From contig CM019214.1 in NCBI GenBank assembly GCA_009741485.1, positions 54,586,550 to 54,650,549 on the forward strand: a stretch of DNA of 64,000 nucleotides, in the 5' to 3' direction. The translations under genes and the position numbers were made by a program. This stretch comes from Malurus cyaneus samueli. Its lineage: Eukaryota; Chordata; Aves; Passeriformes; Maluridae. This document shows, in pieces, positions 22,481-32,879 of this stretch (its first letter is position 1; every line of letters starts with the position of its first letter). Below the pieces are notes generated by a model. That model made no database searches. It was given only the letters and a program-made list of their open reading frames with translations, and was not told the DNA's origin.

Positions 22481-25279
22481 TAATAAGTGGTTTCTGTCAC
22501 TAATATGGGCCAAATATATCAAGACTGCATACAGCTCCTGCTGCTATTAGGAGCAGGTATTCAAGCACAGAATGTGTCTCTGTGATTCTTCTATGGTGTT
22601 CTTCAGTGAGATGCCCTTGCTTTTGCCATTTTCTAGAGATCTTTGGTCTTTTCAATGGCACATAACTGACTGTAGGGAACATTTCTGACTGAGCTGTATT
22701 TAATGTGAGATTTCTAGCTGAGAAAGTGGGACCATGTTTGAATATGTGCTGTTTCCAATTCACTGGACTTATTAGCAGTTTATACCTTGTGTTTGGTTAA
22801 GAATGTTCTCAGGCACTATCCTAAGATGTTATTAATCCTTTTCATTATTGTTTTTAATCATTGTGGGTACATACCATGTGCCAAGAATAGGCTGCAAGGT
22901 TTAGTTTCCTTGCCTGATAGTTTAATAATTCTCTCTTGAATAGGAGAACTTGCCTTCAGAAAGATTTATCAGGTTAAAAAAGGTTTTGATTTAATATTTG
23001 AAGATGGAGTTAGCCTCCTGCTGTGCTTTAAGCATTTGAAAACCTGCTGCAAAGTGGCATTTCAAAGAAAGCTTAATATTAAATTCAGCTTGCAATATTC
23101 ATATCTAATTGTTGTAAGACCTGTTGTTCTGTTAATAAGTGGCAGAATAACAGTGTTATTATGTTTGGTTTTCACATGCATTTTTAGACCTTTGTTAAAG
23201 GACATTGTTCTTGCAAAGGCTTTCCTCAAAGAAAAGAAAAACATTTACATATACAGTAGATAAACTCCTACAGCTTCAGAGCAGTCTGGGTGTTTATCAT
23301 CTTGTGCAGAACTGATTTGAGTGTTATTCTTCTCAGCTATTCTCAGAGTACACATTTTATTCTCATTTAAGCATGGGCTAGTTGTTTTATCCAAATCACT
23401 GCATTATGAAAATAAAATATAAAAGAATTTGAAATTATATGAATAGGGAAAGATGCTATTTTTTTATGAACAGCATGCAATTTCATCCTCTGTGTTTTCT
23501 TCTACAGCAGAGGTAATGTAATAAAGAATTTTATATGACTTCAGCACTGATATTATTGGGTGATTTAAAACCACTTTCCCACTGTAACTCAGCTGTTCTG
23601 CATTTTTTGAGATTGTTTTTAGCAATATTGCTGAAAAAATCAAGAGAGTAGAAATGACAATGGCTACTTGCTTCTGTTGGACGCCTTTTATCTGGCATAA
23701 AACTATTAAACATACAGTCATTATGAATCATTAATAGCCTGACAGCAAAGTTGACTGCAGTGGGAAAATCAAGTCAGTTTTATTATTCATTAAGACATTC
23801 CTGAAGGAGCTAACTTTTCACAGAAAGAATAGACAATAGAATTATAATATTTCATACTTATGAATGTGGTCATGTGTTAAACTACTTTGCCTTCTTATAA
23901 TCAGATTTTTTCAGTTACTTATGCTAATCATTTTGGTTACAGTTTTATTGCATGCATTCTGCTTAATTCAAAAACCTGTCTTCCAAGATACTGAAGTAAT
24001 GTCTGAATTTCTTTATAATAGTTATATTATACACACCTTCTCATTTTAAATTTTAGTTTCTCAAAGGAATCTTATAGATTAAAATTAGGCTAACTATGAA
24101 TTTAAACCTAGTCTGAAGACAGTGCCTCACATTCATCTTCACACAAGTTTTGCTCCTTCCCAAACAAAAAAAGAGTGATGAAAAGAAATACATGTTGATG
24201 GTTGCTGTACACATTCCAGCAAAGACAAGAGCACTGAGACATTTCACTTCCTTCTTCTTTTTGTTTTCCCTTTCATTTTGGCCTCCTTTTGCACGGGGAT
24301 AGTGTTAGTAGCTCTCAAGTTGAAGAAGTAATGTTGGGGTAGGGTTCTGTAGAGAGATATGATTCTAGTTGTTCTTAGGGTAAACTGTGCAAATTTATCT
24401 CAGATTTGTGAACTCAGCCTAACTTTTAGAGGCACTTTGAATGCGAGTTCATGAACAGGGTGGAGTTGGTTAAGACTTTACTTGCCTGTATGAATGAAAC
24501 CTCCCCCCCCCACCCCAGGCTTCTGCATATTTAAGCCATGCACTCATTCACCATCCCAATCCCTTCATTTTGGTTTCTTCTGAATGTGAATTCCAGTGCC
24601 ACACAAGAAAGGAAACTAGAAGTCTAATATATGAAGTGTTTTCATATTTTTGGTCAAACATACGGCAGCGTATTTTCCATGCTCACAGAGAGAACACACA
24701 GACCTTCATGGAGGAGATTGTGCCATATCCATGCACATGGAGCAGTTACTCCCAGCTTTATGATTGGTCCAGCTGCTGAACTTGGTTGGGAAGATAAGCT
24801 TATATGTCTGTGCAGAAAAACTTACTATAAAGGAGCAAGTAAATTCAGAGAAGCTCTGCCTCACATGCTAGTGTCACAGCTTGGGAAATGCAATGTTATC
24901 CCCCAAACTTCATAAATTGTTCAAGACTGGCATTTTAAGATTAAACTTATACGAAAACACGCGATTCAAAACATCATGTGGTAAAAAGGTGCATTCAGAG
25001 CATTTGCAGCTAACATATCTAGAGTCGTTAAGTGCTGAGTATCTGTTTTCAAACTTTATTTCAATCAAACTGTTGTAAAATAACACTTTAATATTAATGT
25101 ATCTAAATAATCTTCCAGTCTACATCACTCTTTTTTCATGGGTATTGAGACAACTTTATTCATAAGCCAAAAAACACCAAAATTAGAGAAGTGATACTAA
25201 AACAGCACTACAGAAAAGTTATCACATACTAAGGACAATCTGTCCTCAGGTAGGTTCCAGAAGTAGGTTCTGGTGTAGG
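22481..25279. other. Unique DNA, nothing recognised
   Basis: AT-rich sequence. The only simple repeat of note is a short C run (24503-24511). The minus-strand frame at 22500-22763 (87 codons) and the plus-strand frames at 24570-24915 lack recognisable domains. Confidence 0.5.
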
Positions 25280-25715
25280 ATCATAGAATGTTTAAGGTTT
25301 GAAAAGACATCTAAGATCATTGTGTCCAGCTGATCATTGTGTCCAGCTATTGATCCAGAACTGCCAAGTCCACCACAAATCCATATTTAATGCTACATCA
25401 GCGTATCTTTTAAATGCTTCCAATGGATGGGGACTCTGCCACTTCCCTGGATAGTCTGTTCCAATGCTTGACCACCCTTTCAGAGAAAAAAAAAAATTCC
25501 TAATATAATGACCAAACTTTTCCTTGCGCAACTTGGACCGTTTCTTCTTGTCCTGTCATTTGTTACCCGGGAGAACAGACTGACCCGTACGTCACTACAA
25601 CTGCCTTTCAAATAATTATAGAGATCAATAAGGTCTTCCATGAGACTCTTTTTCTCTGTATTAAACAACACCAGTTCCCTCAGCTGCTCCTCAGGAATGT
25701 GTACCTGGCTACATG
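25280..25715 (-). mobile_element. CR1 fragment, 3' end and RT C-terminus, antisense
   Basis: The plus strand opens with the reverse complement of a CR1 tail ('atcatagaatg'), and the rest follows the order of an antisense CR1 3' end. Landmarks are 'ccacttccctggatagtctgttccaatgcttgaccaccctttcag', 'ttgcgcaacttgga..tttcttcttgtcctgtcatttgttacccgggagaac' and 'ccagttccctcagctgctcctcagg'. The minus-strand frames at 25334-25755 show fragments of the conserved C-terminus, including EEQLRELVLFNTEKKSLMEDL, IDLYNYLKGSCSDVRVSLFS and VTNDRTRRNG. Stops and frameshifts break the frame. A 17-bp perfect tandem duplication lies at 25315-25348. The YNYLKGGCSEVGVGLFS-type wording points to the same broad CR1 group as the copy at 32880-34912. 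Confidence 0.92.
25315..25348 (+). repeat. Perfect 17-bp tandem duplication inside a CR1
   Basis: GATCATTGTGTCCAGCT is present twice in tandem without mismatch. The surrounding CR1 is clearly diverged, so the duplication is probably a later replication-slippage or end-joining event. Confidence 0.92.
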
Positions 25716-27110
25716 AGTGAGTGGAAGATGTGCATGCTGAGATACTGTCCAACAAGAAACTGCGAGACTTGTTGAAGATTTTGATGGAAGGTTAATGACA
25801 CCTCAGCCATCGGTGACTTTGGGATTATGGGCCTGACCTCTCTGCTTCTCTCTCTCCGCTGGCACTTCAAGCCTATTTTCTTTTCTCTCACTGCCTCCTC
25901 TTGTAAGATTGCAAAAAATAATTTTTTCAGTTAATTACTCCCACATACCTGACAAACCATTCTTAGCAAAGCTCCCCTCATACCTTAACTTGCAAGTACT
26001 TTGAGAACTGGTAAGTTTAAAACACAAATATGGGCACATGATATATACTAATCTGTGGAGCAGAATGTAAAACGCCAGAAAAAATCACCACTTTATTGCT
26101 GGTGTCATCCAAAGAGTCTATAAATCTGAATTTTATATCTGCAACACATGAGCAAAACCTGGCCTGTATTTCTTTTTAACATATCTTCATTCTAATCATT
26201 CCTAACTCTAACTGCAAGTGTCTCAAACTTGACAGCTAGTTTAGCATTAGACAACAATAGAATATTTCATTTCTGTAAGTTTAGTTATCTTGTTAAAATT
26301 CATATTTGCTTGTAAAATACTGAGAAAGGCTTTTAATCATTTGCTGTCAAAATGCCAGGTGGGTTTTTACATCAAGAATTGGTAAAGTCAAAAGATTCTT
26401 TTTAAGTATTTTTTAAAGTGTAAGATACATTTTCATGCTGCCTGAAAAAAACAATAAAGCAAATAGCTCAAAAAAGAGAGGGAAGCATGAAAAATAAAGA
26501 TGGGGATTGCAGATCTGTGGGGTTTTACTCCACACAGCACTTTTGGGGGTGTGGTGGAGCTGAGGTTAAAAGAAGTAAACAGGGAGAGTTTCAGGCCTAA
26601 GAGCAGAGAAGATCCTGAAAGGAAGAGCTGCCTGAGATCAGCCCCTGCAGGAATCACATCAGAGAGAATGTAAGGAGGATGTAAATGGAAGCTGCCTTAT
26701 GCTGCCAAGCAGGAACAAAGAGGAACAGTCAGTGAAGGACTGAGGAGGAGGCTGAAGGAGGAGGAGGAGGGAAAAAACAAAGAGTTGAAACAGTCATCTC
26801 TGTTGGCAAAACAATCTTCTCCATACCATCTTCTCACAGCCCCATCTGTTACATCACTACTGCTGCTGTGCTGCTGCTCTCAGACCTGTATGGAATAAAC
26901 AGAGAAACTATTTTGTGGTAGCTTTATTCTTAATGATATGTTATCCATTTGTATTTATAGGCCATCCATGCCCAGGAGCCTTTGGGCATATAACAAAATA
27001 TAACTAAAACACAGCTAAGTTTTAAAAAAGGCAACATGGCCCAATTAATTCCCCAATTAATTAATTTATTCTACATCGCTTTGAATTTTGGTCTAAGGAT
27101 TTTATGTAGG

Positions 27111-27114
<4 letters not shown>
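25716..27114. other. Mixed unique DNA with a purine-rich patch
   Basis: No gene recognised. From about 26470 to 26900 the composition rises in G and A, with a (GAG/GGA)n stretch at 26741-26771, a (CTG)n-like stretch at 26860-26879 and an AATAAA at about 26894. The patch could be part of an unrecognised LTR or an exon-like 3' end, but neither terminal repeats nor coding sense were found. Confidence 0.4.
26741..26771 (+). repeat. Short (GAG)n purine repeat
   Basis: Imperfect GAG/GGA trinucleotide units with one interruption (GCTGAA). Confidence 0.8.

Positions 27115-27149
<35 letters not shown>
27115..27149 (+). repeat. Long poly-A run (35 bp)
   Basis: About 35 uninterrupted A, ending at GAACAG. 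There is no AATAAA close upstream and no recognised transposon. It resembles the 34-base run at 18980-19013. Confidence 0.92.
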
Positions 27150-27153
<4 letters not shown>

Positions 27154-27234
27154 AGTTCCACTGACAAGACAGGTAATTATTTTATTCAATGATTTTTCTC
27201 AATGCAAAGCTATTAATAACTGGATCACTAGTAG

Positions 27235-27338
27235 GGGGCCAAATTCTGCCCTGAGGTAAATCCAGCACCATTTCACCAACTTCAAGGGAATTACTGTTTT
27301 ACTCGGATTAGAACTGGGCTGTTAAATTTTAAGGGCCC
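27235..27338. mobile_element. Probable palindromic MITE relic (Harbinger/Chompy-like)
   Basis: The stretch starts GGGGGCCAAATTCTGCCCTG and ends with a degraded complement, 'ctgttaaattttaagggccc'. Its middle reads 'caacttcaagggaattactgttttactcggatta'. This is the layout of the palindromic amniote MITEs known from turtles, crocodilians and birds, which begin GGGCCAGATTCTGCCCT, have a centre of the TGAAGTCAATGGAGTTACTC type and end in the inverted start. The element is about 104 bases and diverged from the remembered consensus by many substitutions. The target-site duplication is not clear (GTA on the left, AGT on the right). Attribution to PIF/Harbinger is from knowledge of the family, not from anything coded here. 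Confidence 0.55.
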
Positions 27339-27371
27339 AGTTATTCATAGAACTGAACTAAATTATTTTTC

Positions 27372-27389
27372 TTTTTTTTTTTTTTTTTT
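27372..27389 (+). repeat. Poly-T run (18 bp)
   Basis: About 18 T in a row after CTTTTTC-like sequence, just 3' of the MITE relic. Confidence 0.85.
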
Positions 27390-28439
27390 CTCTTGTTCTT
27401 CAAATATAGAAGTTAGCTCTAAATCACTAAACTAAATCAGAAATATGTGGGGGTAGCTTCTCCTCTAAGGAAAAGAGGAGAGACGGTCGCCCTCTCAACT
27501 CTTTGAGAAGGATCCACAGGCCCCTTCTGTGTCCACATGGTTATCTTTCTGCGAAAACACTGGCAGGGCTTGACAAGACCTCAAATAAAGTTCACATTGT
27601 CAGAAAACAAATGACATATGTAAGGTAAGAGGACAAAGGAAAGGCAAACATATTCAAATATTTAATGTACAGGCTGCACATCTCTTCTGTTCCTCCCAAA
27701 TCCAAAGCTTCTCAGGTATTTGTTGCAAATACATCACTAATTATCACAAGAAAAGTTTGTGTGTGCTTTGATTAAACTTTGGATGCTCTGAAGAAGAAAG
27801 AGGTTTAGGTTTTGGGATCAGTGGGCCCATATACTGTCAGCCTGGTAGTGCTTCTCATTCCTGTGAAGGGAGGGAACAGGTGGAGAATGAACACTGATCT
27901 GCCCCCTTTTCTCAGTGAATTTACACCCACATTCTTTCAAGTGCCCTGCTATGTTTAAATACCTCATTATTAGGTAGCAATCTATTATCTCTTTGCTGTA
28001 GCTTCCTTGTTTTGAATGTGGATCACTGACATACTTAGTCTGACGCTGATAAGCAAATGCCAGGCTCAAAAGGAGCTTGCCTCATACAAGGCAGTAAACT
28101 GAAACACGTTTGTAGCCTCCTTGAGAGAATGGCCATTAATATTTTTCTGCTGCATACAGAAACTTTGTGCCAAGAGGTAGCTCTGCTTTCTCTGTATTAT
28201 GAAATGAAACTTGTTTATAGCATTTTTTTTTCCACTCTAGCAATAACAGAAGACCTTTTTCCTTTATTGTTAACATGTTCCTTCCGTTCCTTTCCGTCCT
28301 TGTGCATGCCTTCAGCTACAAATAGAAAAAGTAGACTATAGCCCCCCCAAATTCAAATTGGAGCATAGTACCACACTGAGAGGAAATGTGATTTAATAAC
28401 TTGTTAGCTTGGGACTAGAAAAATTCATTTTCCAGCATT
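27390..28439. other. Unique DNA, nothing recognised
   Basis: No transposon or gene recognised. Open frames at 27818-28341 lie on opposite strands and have no family resemblance. Confidence 0.5.
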
Positions 28440-28590
28440 ATTTTAGAGTGCTCAAGTGACCTTGAACAAATCCCTCTATCCCTCTCTCTGTCTAAATTCC
28501 CCATTTATATAACAGAAGCAATGATTTGTCTTTACTTGTCTCTATAAGGATAACTACAAAAACATTGTAAAGCTCCAAATGAAACAAAAG
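28440..28590 (+). mobile_element. MIR-like SINE relic
   Basis: The sequence follows the core and 3' half of the MIR consensus in order. First is 'caagtgaccttgaacaaatc' (from GTGTGACCTTGGGCAAGTC), then 'cctctctctg' and 'ccccatttatataacag' (from CCTCATCTGTAAAATGG). These are followed by 'ctataaggataactac' and 'cattgtaaagctcc' (from ATGTAAAGCGC). Identity is low, as expected for an element inserted before the split of the main amniote groups. The tRNA-derived 5' part is not recognisable. MIR-like SINEs are known at low copy in birds. Boundaries are approximate. Confidence 0.6.
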
Positions 28591-31500
28591 AGAGTATCTG
28601 AGTAAGAGATATTTGAAAAAGAGAGACTTAAATTTCAAATATATTCCTTGTTCCTCGCTTCACATCTCCAGAGTTTTAGAAACAGGAGTTTCTAAGTAGA
28701 TCAGTTTCTCTGTAGAACTTGTAGAACTGGATATTACCAGTAGTTTTATTAAAAATGGCCATGTATGTTGCAGGTTAAAATCAACACCAAACTTACTTAA
28801 GATGTTTTCTTCTCTGTTGCTTAAAACCCACTGCAGATAACATTAATCAAAACTGAACTGCAGAATTTACCACCATTGATTAATTTACATACATAAAAAA
28901 AGTCTTAACTATGAACATATATTTTTCAATGCAAAAAAAGCCTATAATGATAATCAAATCAACAAATCTGTAGAATGCAAACTGTTTGGAAAACAAAATA
29001 AAAAGTACCAAACCTCATTAGCAGGAAACCCAGTCATTATTTAACTGTAAAACAGAGCACGAGAATCCATGTTCTGCCCATTGGGGCTGAATACAGACTG
29101 TATTTCATTATAGTTTGTGACTGCATCCCTTTGGAGGACATTGCATATTTCAGGATATTATTAATGTGTAGTCCACCAAAAACTGTTTGAAATGCAGGGA
29201 AAAGCTACCCTTGAAGTAAATAATACAGAATAATTATGAAGAGAAAAATTTATTGTGTGAAAAAGTGTAGAAATCTCAGATAAATACACAGGGTGTGCCC
29301 CAGTTACTGCAAAATACTTCCAATCCAAACAGCGCCTTGTGTTGCGTGGGGACTGTGAGACCTGCTAGGATGCCCTTCTTGCCAATTATTTTTATGGGAA
29401 AGATCATTGTGATATAGGTGCACTCACAGAATTTGTGCTGAGTTCACTCTGGAACTTGCATTGTGACATTCTAAAACTTACTTGACACTTGCGGTATGGA
29501 ATTTGATGTCCTTGAGCTTTTAAACTTAGCATTTTAAATATCCATGTTGTGAAATATTTTCTGTACACCCAGTTAAACCAGTTCCTTAAGCACAGGGGAA
29601 TTAATAGTGTGATTTTTCAAGAAGGAATTCTACGCGTTCCAAAACGAGTCTTGTGTCTGTACTACACAATTGTTTTGCAAATGATACTGTACACACTGAA
29701 ATTGAAGATAATAATATTTTACTACCCCAGAGACTAATGAATATGCTATTCTTGTGGCTGTTGCACTGTTTACTGAAGCACAGGTAAATGCCCTGACTTG
29801 TTACTACAATGTCTGCAAGCAATTAGCTGGGAACTCAAATAAAAAGCTTAAGTATCACAATCCAGGTTTTTCATTTCCTTTAACATTCCCTTCAGTTGTA
29901 CATTGTGCAGAATTTTATCTAAGGAAAGATATGGGTCTGGGCTGCCTGCCAAGAGTTTTGGGTTCTTAACAGATTGTTTTTCCCTGTGGGATCGGCTCAC
30001 TTTCTGCTTGAGACGTCCACTTTTGTCTGTATTTCCTGAAACAAGTCACTTACACGCCTAACTCCTATACATCTTGAGAGCTTAAAGAAAAGAGGCATGT
30101 TGGTAATGTTATCACCAATTGTTATCACCAATTACCAACCATACTTAAATATAATGTCAAACACTTTCAAATCATTCTCTCAATGCTGTTCTCAAAATAC
30201 CATTTGTTGCTCTAAGTGCTTTTCGATCACTGTCCAGTCTCACTTCTCATCAATGAAAAAAAGAGATTTGAGACATCAGTGAGCCATAAAAGCAGGTGGG
30301 CTGGCTCCTTATTTCATGGAATCTCCCAGTAATTTTCCATACAGGAATTCAGACATGGATCCACTCAGGCTCTCCTGTCTGAGCAGTCCCCTGCTGCACT
30401 ACAGGTGATTGGACAGTTGGGCTGTAGCACACACGAGCGTGGGGGACACAGATCTTGCCCTTGGGATTCAGTGATGGCAATGTCCACACATGAGACAGGC
30501 ACGATGAAACTTAGGACTTGCACTTAAAGTGGGTCATGGGAAGACATTCACAGCTGATCTTGGCACCTTTGATCTTCATGGAGCTCAGGTATCTGGGGGG
30601 AGGGGGAGGTGGTTTAAGCATCTGAAAACTTCACTCATCTTTCCAAAACCAGTTCTCCAGTACAATTTGAGGAAGTAGAAGTGTAATTGGTAGACAGAGT
30701 ATTCTACATGGTCTGCTTTGAATATGAGAGGGAAGACTTTATTCCCTAATGACCGCTGCAGATGGGGCCTTTTCAGTTCCTTAGGGTATCCCTTCTTTTG
30801 GCTACTGCTCTTCTGCACTTTCTGTGTCATGTCTGCCAGCTTCGTGGACAATCTATAATTTAAGACACTGAAGATTTACCTGGCTGTGTATGCTTATGCC
30901 CCTGAATAGGCACTGCAATGTCATCCATAGAAGAGACTATTCTCAAACTTGAGCTTCCTATACATAAAATACTATAGTTGGAGAGTGTCTAAACATATGG
31001 ACATGAGCTTGTGGTAAGAATATTCATCAGCATTTTCTGTACAGGCTGCAAAATTTATCTGTGTTTACGAATTTGAACACCTGGTGGAGTTTTTTTTCAC
31101 AACTCACTGTTGTAAGGACAAGACTAAAAAGTCAAAAGGAGTAGCAATTAAAAAAAAACTGAGTTGGGAATGAAGGTATCTCTATAAATCTTTGTTTCTA
31201 CTTTGGAGAAGCATTGATGAAAATATTTAGAAACTGTTGAATATACAACATTATTGAAAAAGATATTATTTATGTAATACTAATTTTCTGGATCATACAG
31301 TAAGTTATTTAGTGTTCTCCTAAACATACTATCCAATATATTACTCTATAAACCAAGAACTAGAAAAAGTTCACAATGAAGGTGACTTCTCTTTAGAGTA
31401 ATACATTGTCAGTGATAACATATGGATTTAGAACCTGAAGAACAAGTTTTCATTTCTTTCATTTGTGGATAACAACAAAAGAACTAGTTCATCTTTAATT

Positions 31501-32879
31501 TTTGAAAGATGAAAAACAAACTATGACAACCACTCACAGTACATAAATAGAACATCAATGATAAATTATAAAACAGATAATTTTCCTTAGTGAATAATGA
31601 ACAACAAATACTGAAAAATTAACCATTTCATTTATGTTGATAGGAAACTTAAGAGCATACCAAACTAAGCTTCCTTGTTTGATCGGCAGGAAATGAATGA
31701 CAGCTTCAGTTTCCAAATTGATAATGAGTTCTGGGTCAATTTGCAGTGTACTTAGCTAGTGAAATTCAAGAAATATGTAACATATTGAATCGTAGTGTCC
31801 TTTCTGAACTTCTAATTGTACAGGGAGTTTATCTGCTTCTTGATATGTGAACTGTGTTCTTTTAAAAGAGTCAGTTTATTGGGATATTCAAATGTATTGC
31901 ATCATATAGTTTGAAGCTTGCATAATACTTTTATATGAAGAAAGCTCTTATGCGTCAGTGCGCTGCAAGGCTGTGTGTACTTTAGGTGTGTATGCCTCAG
32001 ATATTTTCATGTTTGGGGCACACATGCCAACTATGTTTAAGGAATTTACACCTCGAAAATGTTTTTCTTTGCAGGCCTTCAGGTTATGTTTCAGTTCAGC
32101 AGCATTTAGCACACAGCTTTTCAGCAGTATGATTTGAGTCTGTAACACCTTGCCTCGTTTTTGTCTCTTTACACAGTGAGATGGGGCTGTGAGCAGGATA
32201 ACCTGATGCTGTGTGGCCTACATTCAGAAAGTGCATATCCATATCCATTCCAAGACAAAGCTTTGCTCAGTGAAGGAGGCTTTTTCTGTAATGCATACAT
32301 ATATATACATGAATAATGTATTTCTGAGCTTAATTTGCTACTTCTGCACATTCCTCTTTAGGTGTGTTTGAAGAAACTGGACCCAAAAAACCCTTCATCT
32401 CTCACAGAGGGCAATTGTTTCAGAAGAGACAGGAGAGGCACACACATTTTTCTGTCATCCACTGAACAATCCCACAGTTTTGTGCTGTTTTTTGTCAAAA
32501 CTCCTTGCACCTTTCCTACTGAGGCTTTTGACTTCCACTGCAATGCCCCAGTATTAGAGTGTTGTCTGGAAGCTGTGTGAGTTTGGTGTTTCATAAAACT
32601 TTCACGTTTCATAATGCCTTACAGACATTGCAAAGCTTTTTGAGCCAATATTGGGGGGTCATAAAATTTCATTGATCACTGACAAAATGCCCAATAATCT
32701 GCAGATGGATTGAAGCAATATTTTAAAATTCTTTATTTTCACCTCTTTCCTCTTCACTTCCTTTTTGTCAACAGTGGCATTTATTTTTCTTTATTTTTAT
32801 CTGATGCCAACTGAAAAAATGAACAAAAGATAAACATATTTCTCAATTCTTTTTAGAGCTGGTCACTTCATTTGGAGCT
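28591..32879. other. Unique DNA, nothing firmly recognised
   Basis: No gene was recognised. There is a 13-bp tandem duplication at 30108-30133 and a GC-richer patch at about 30290-30850 that includes a minus-strand frame (30585-30851, 88 codons) without a known family. The 32150-32620 stretch is somewhat GC-richer too, without recognisable coding sense. Confidence 0.45.
30108..30133 (+). repeat. Perfect 13-bp tandem duplication within a short inverted repeat
   Basis: GTTATCACCAATT occurs twice in tandem. The pair is flanked by GTTGGTAAT on the left and ATTACCAAC on the right, which are perfect 9-base complements, so the locus can form a hairpin whose loop contains the duplication. Confidence 0.88.
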
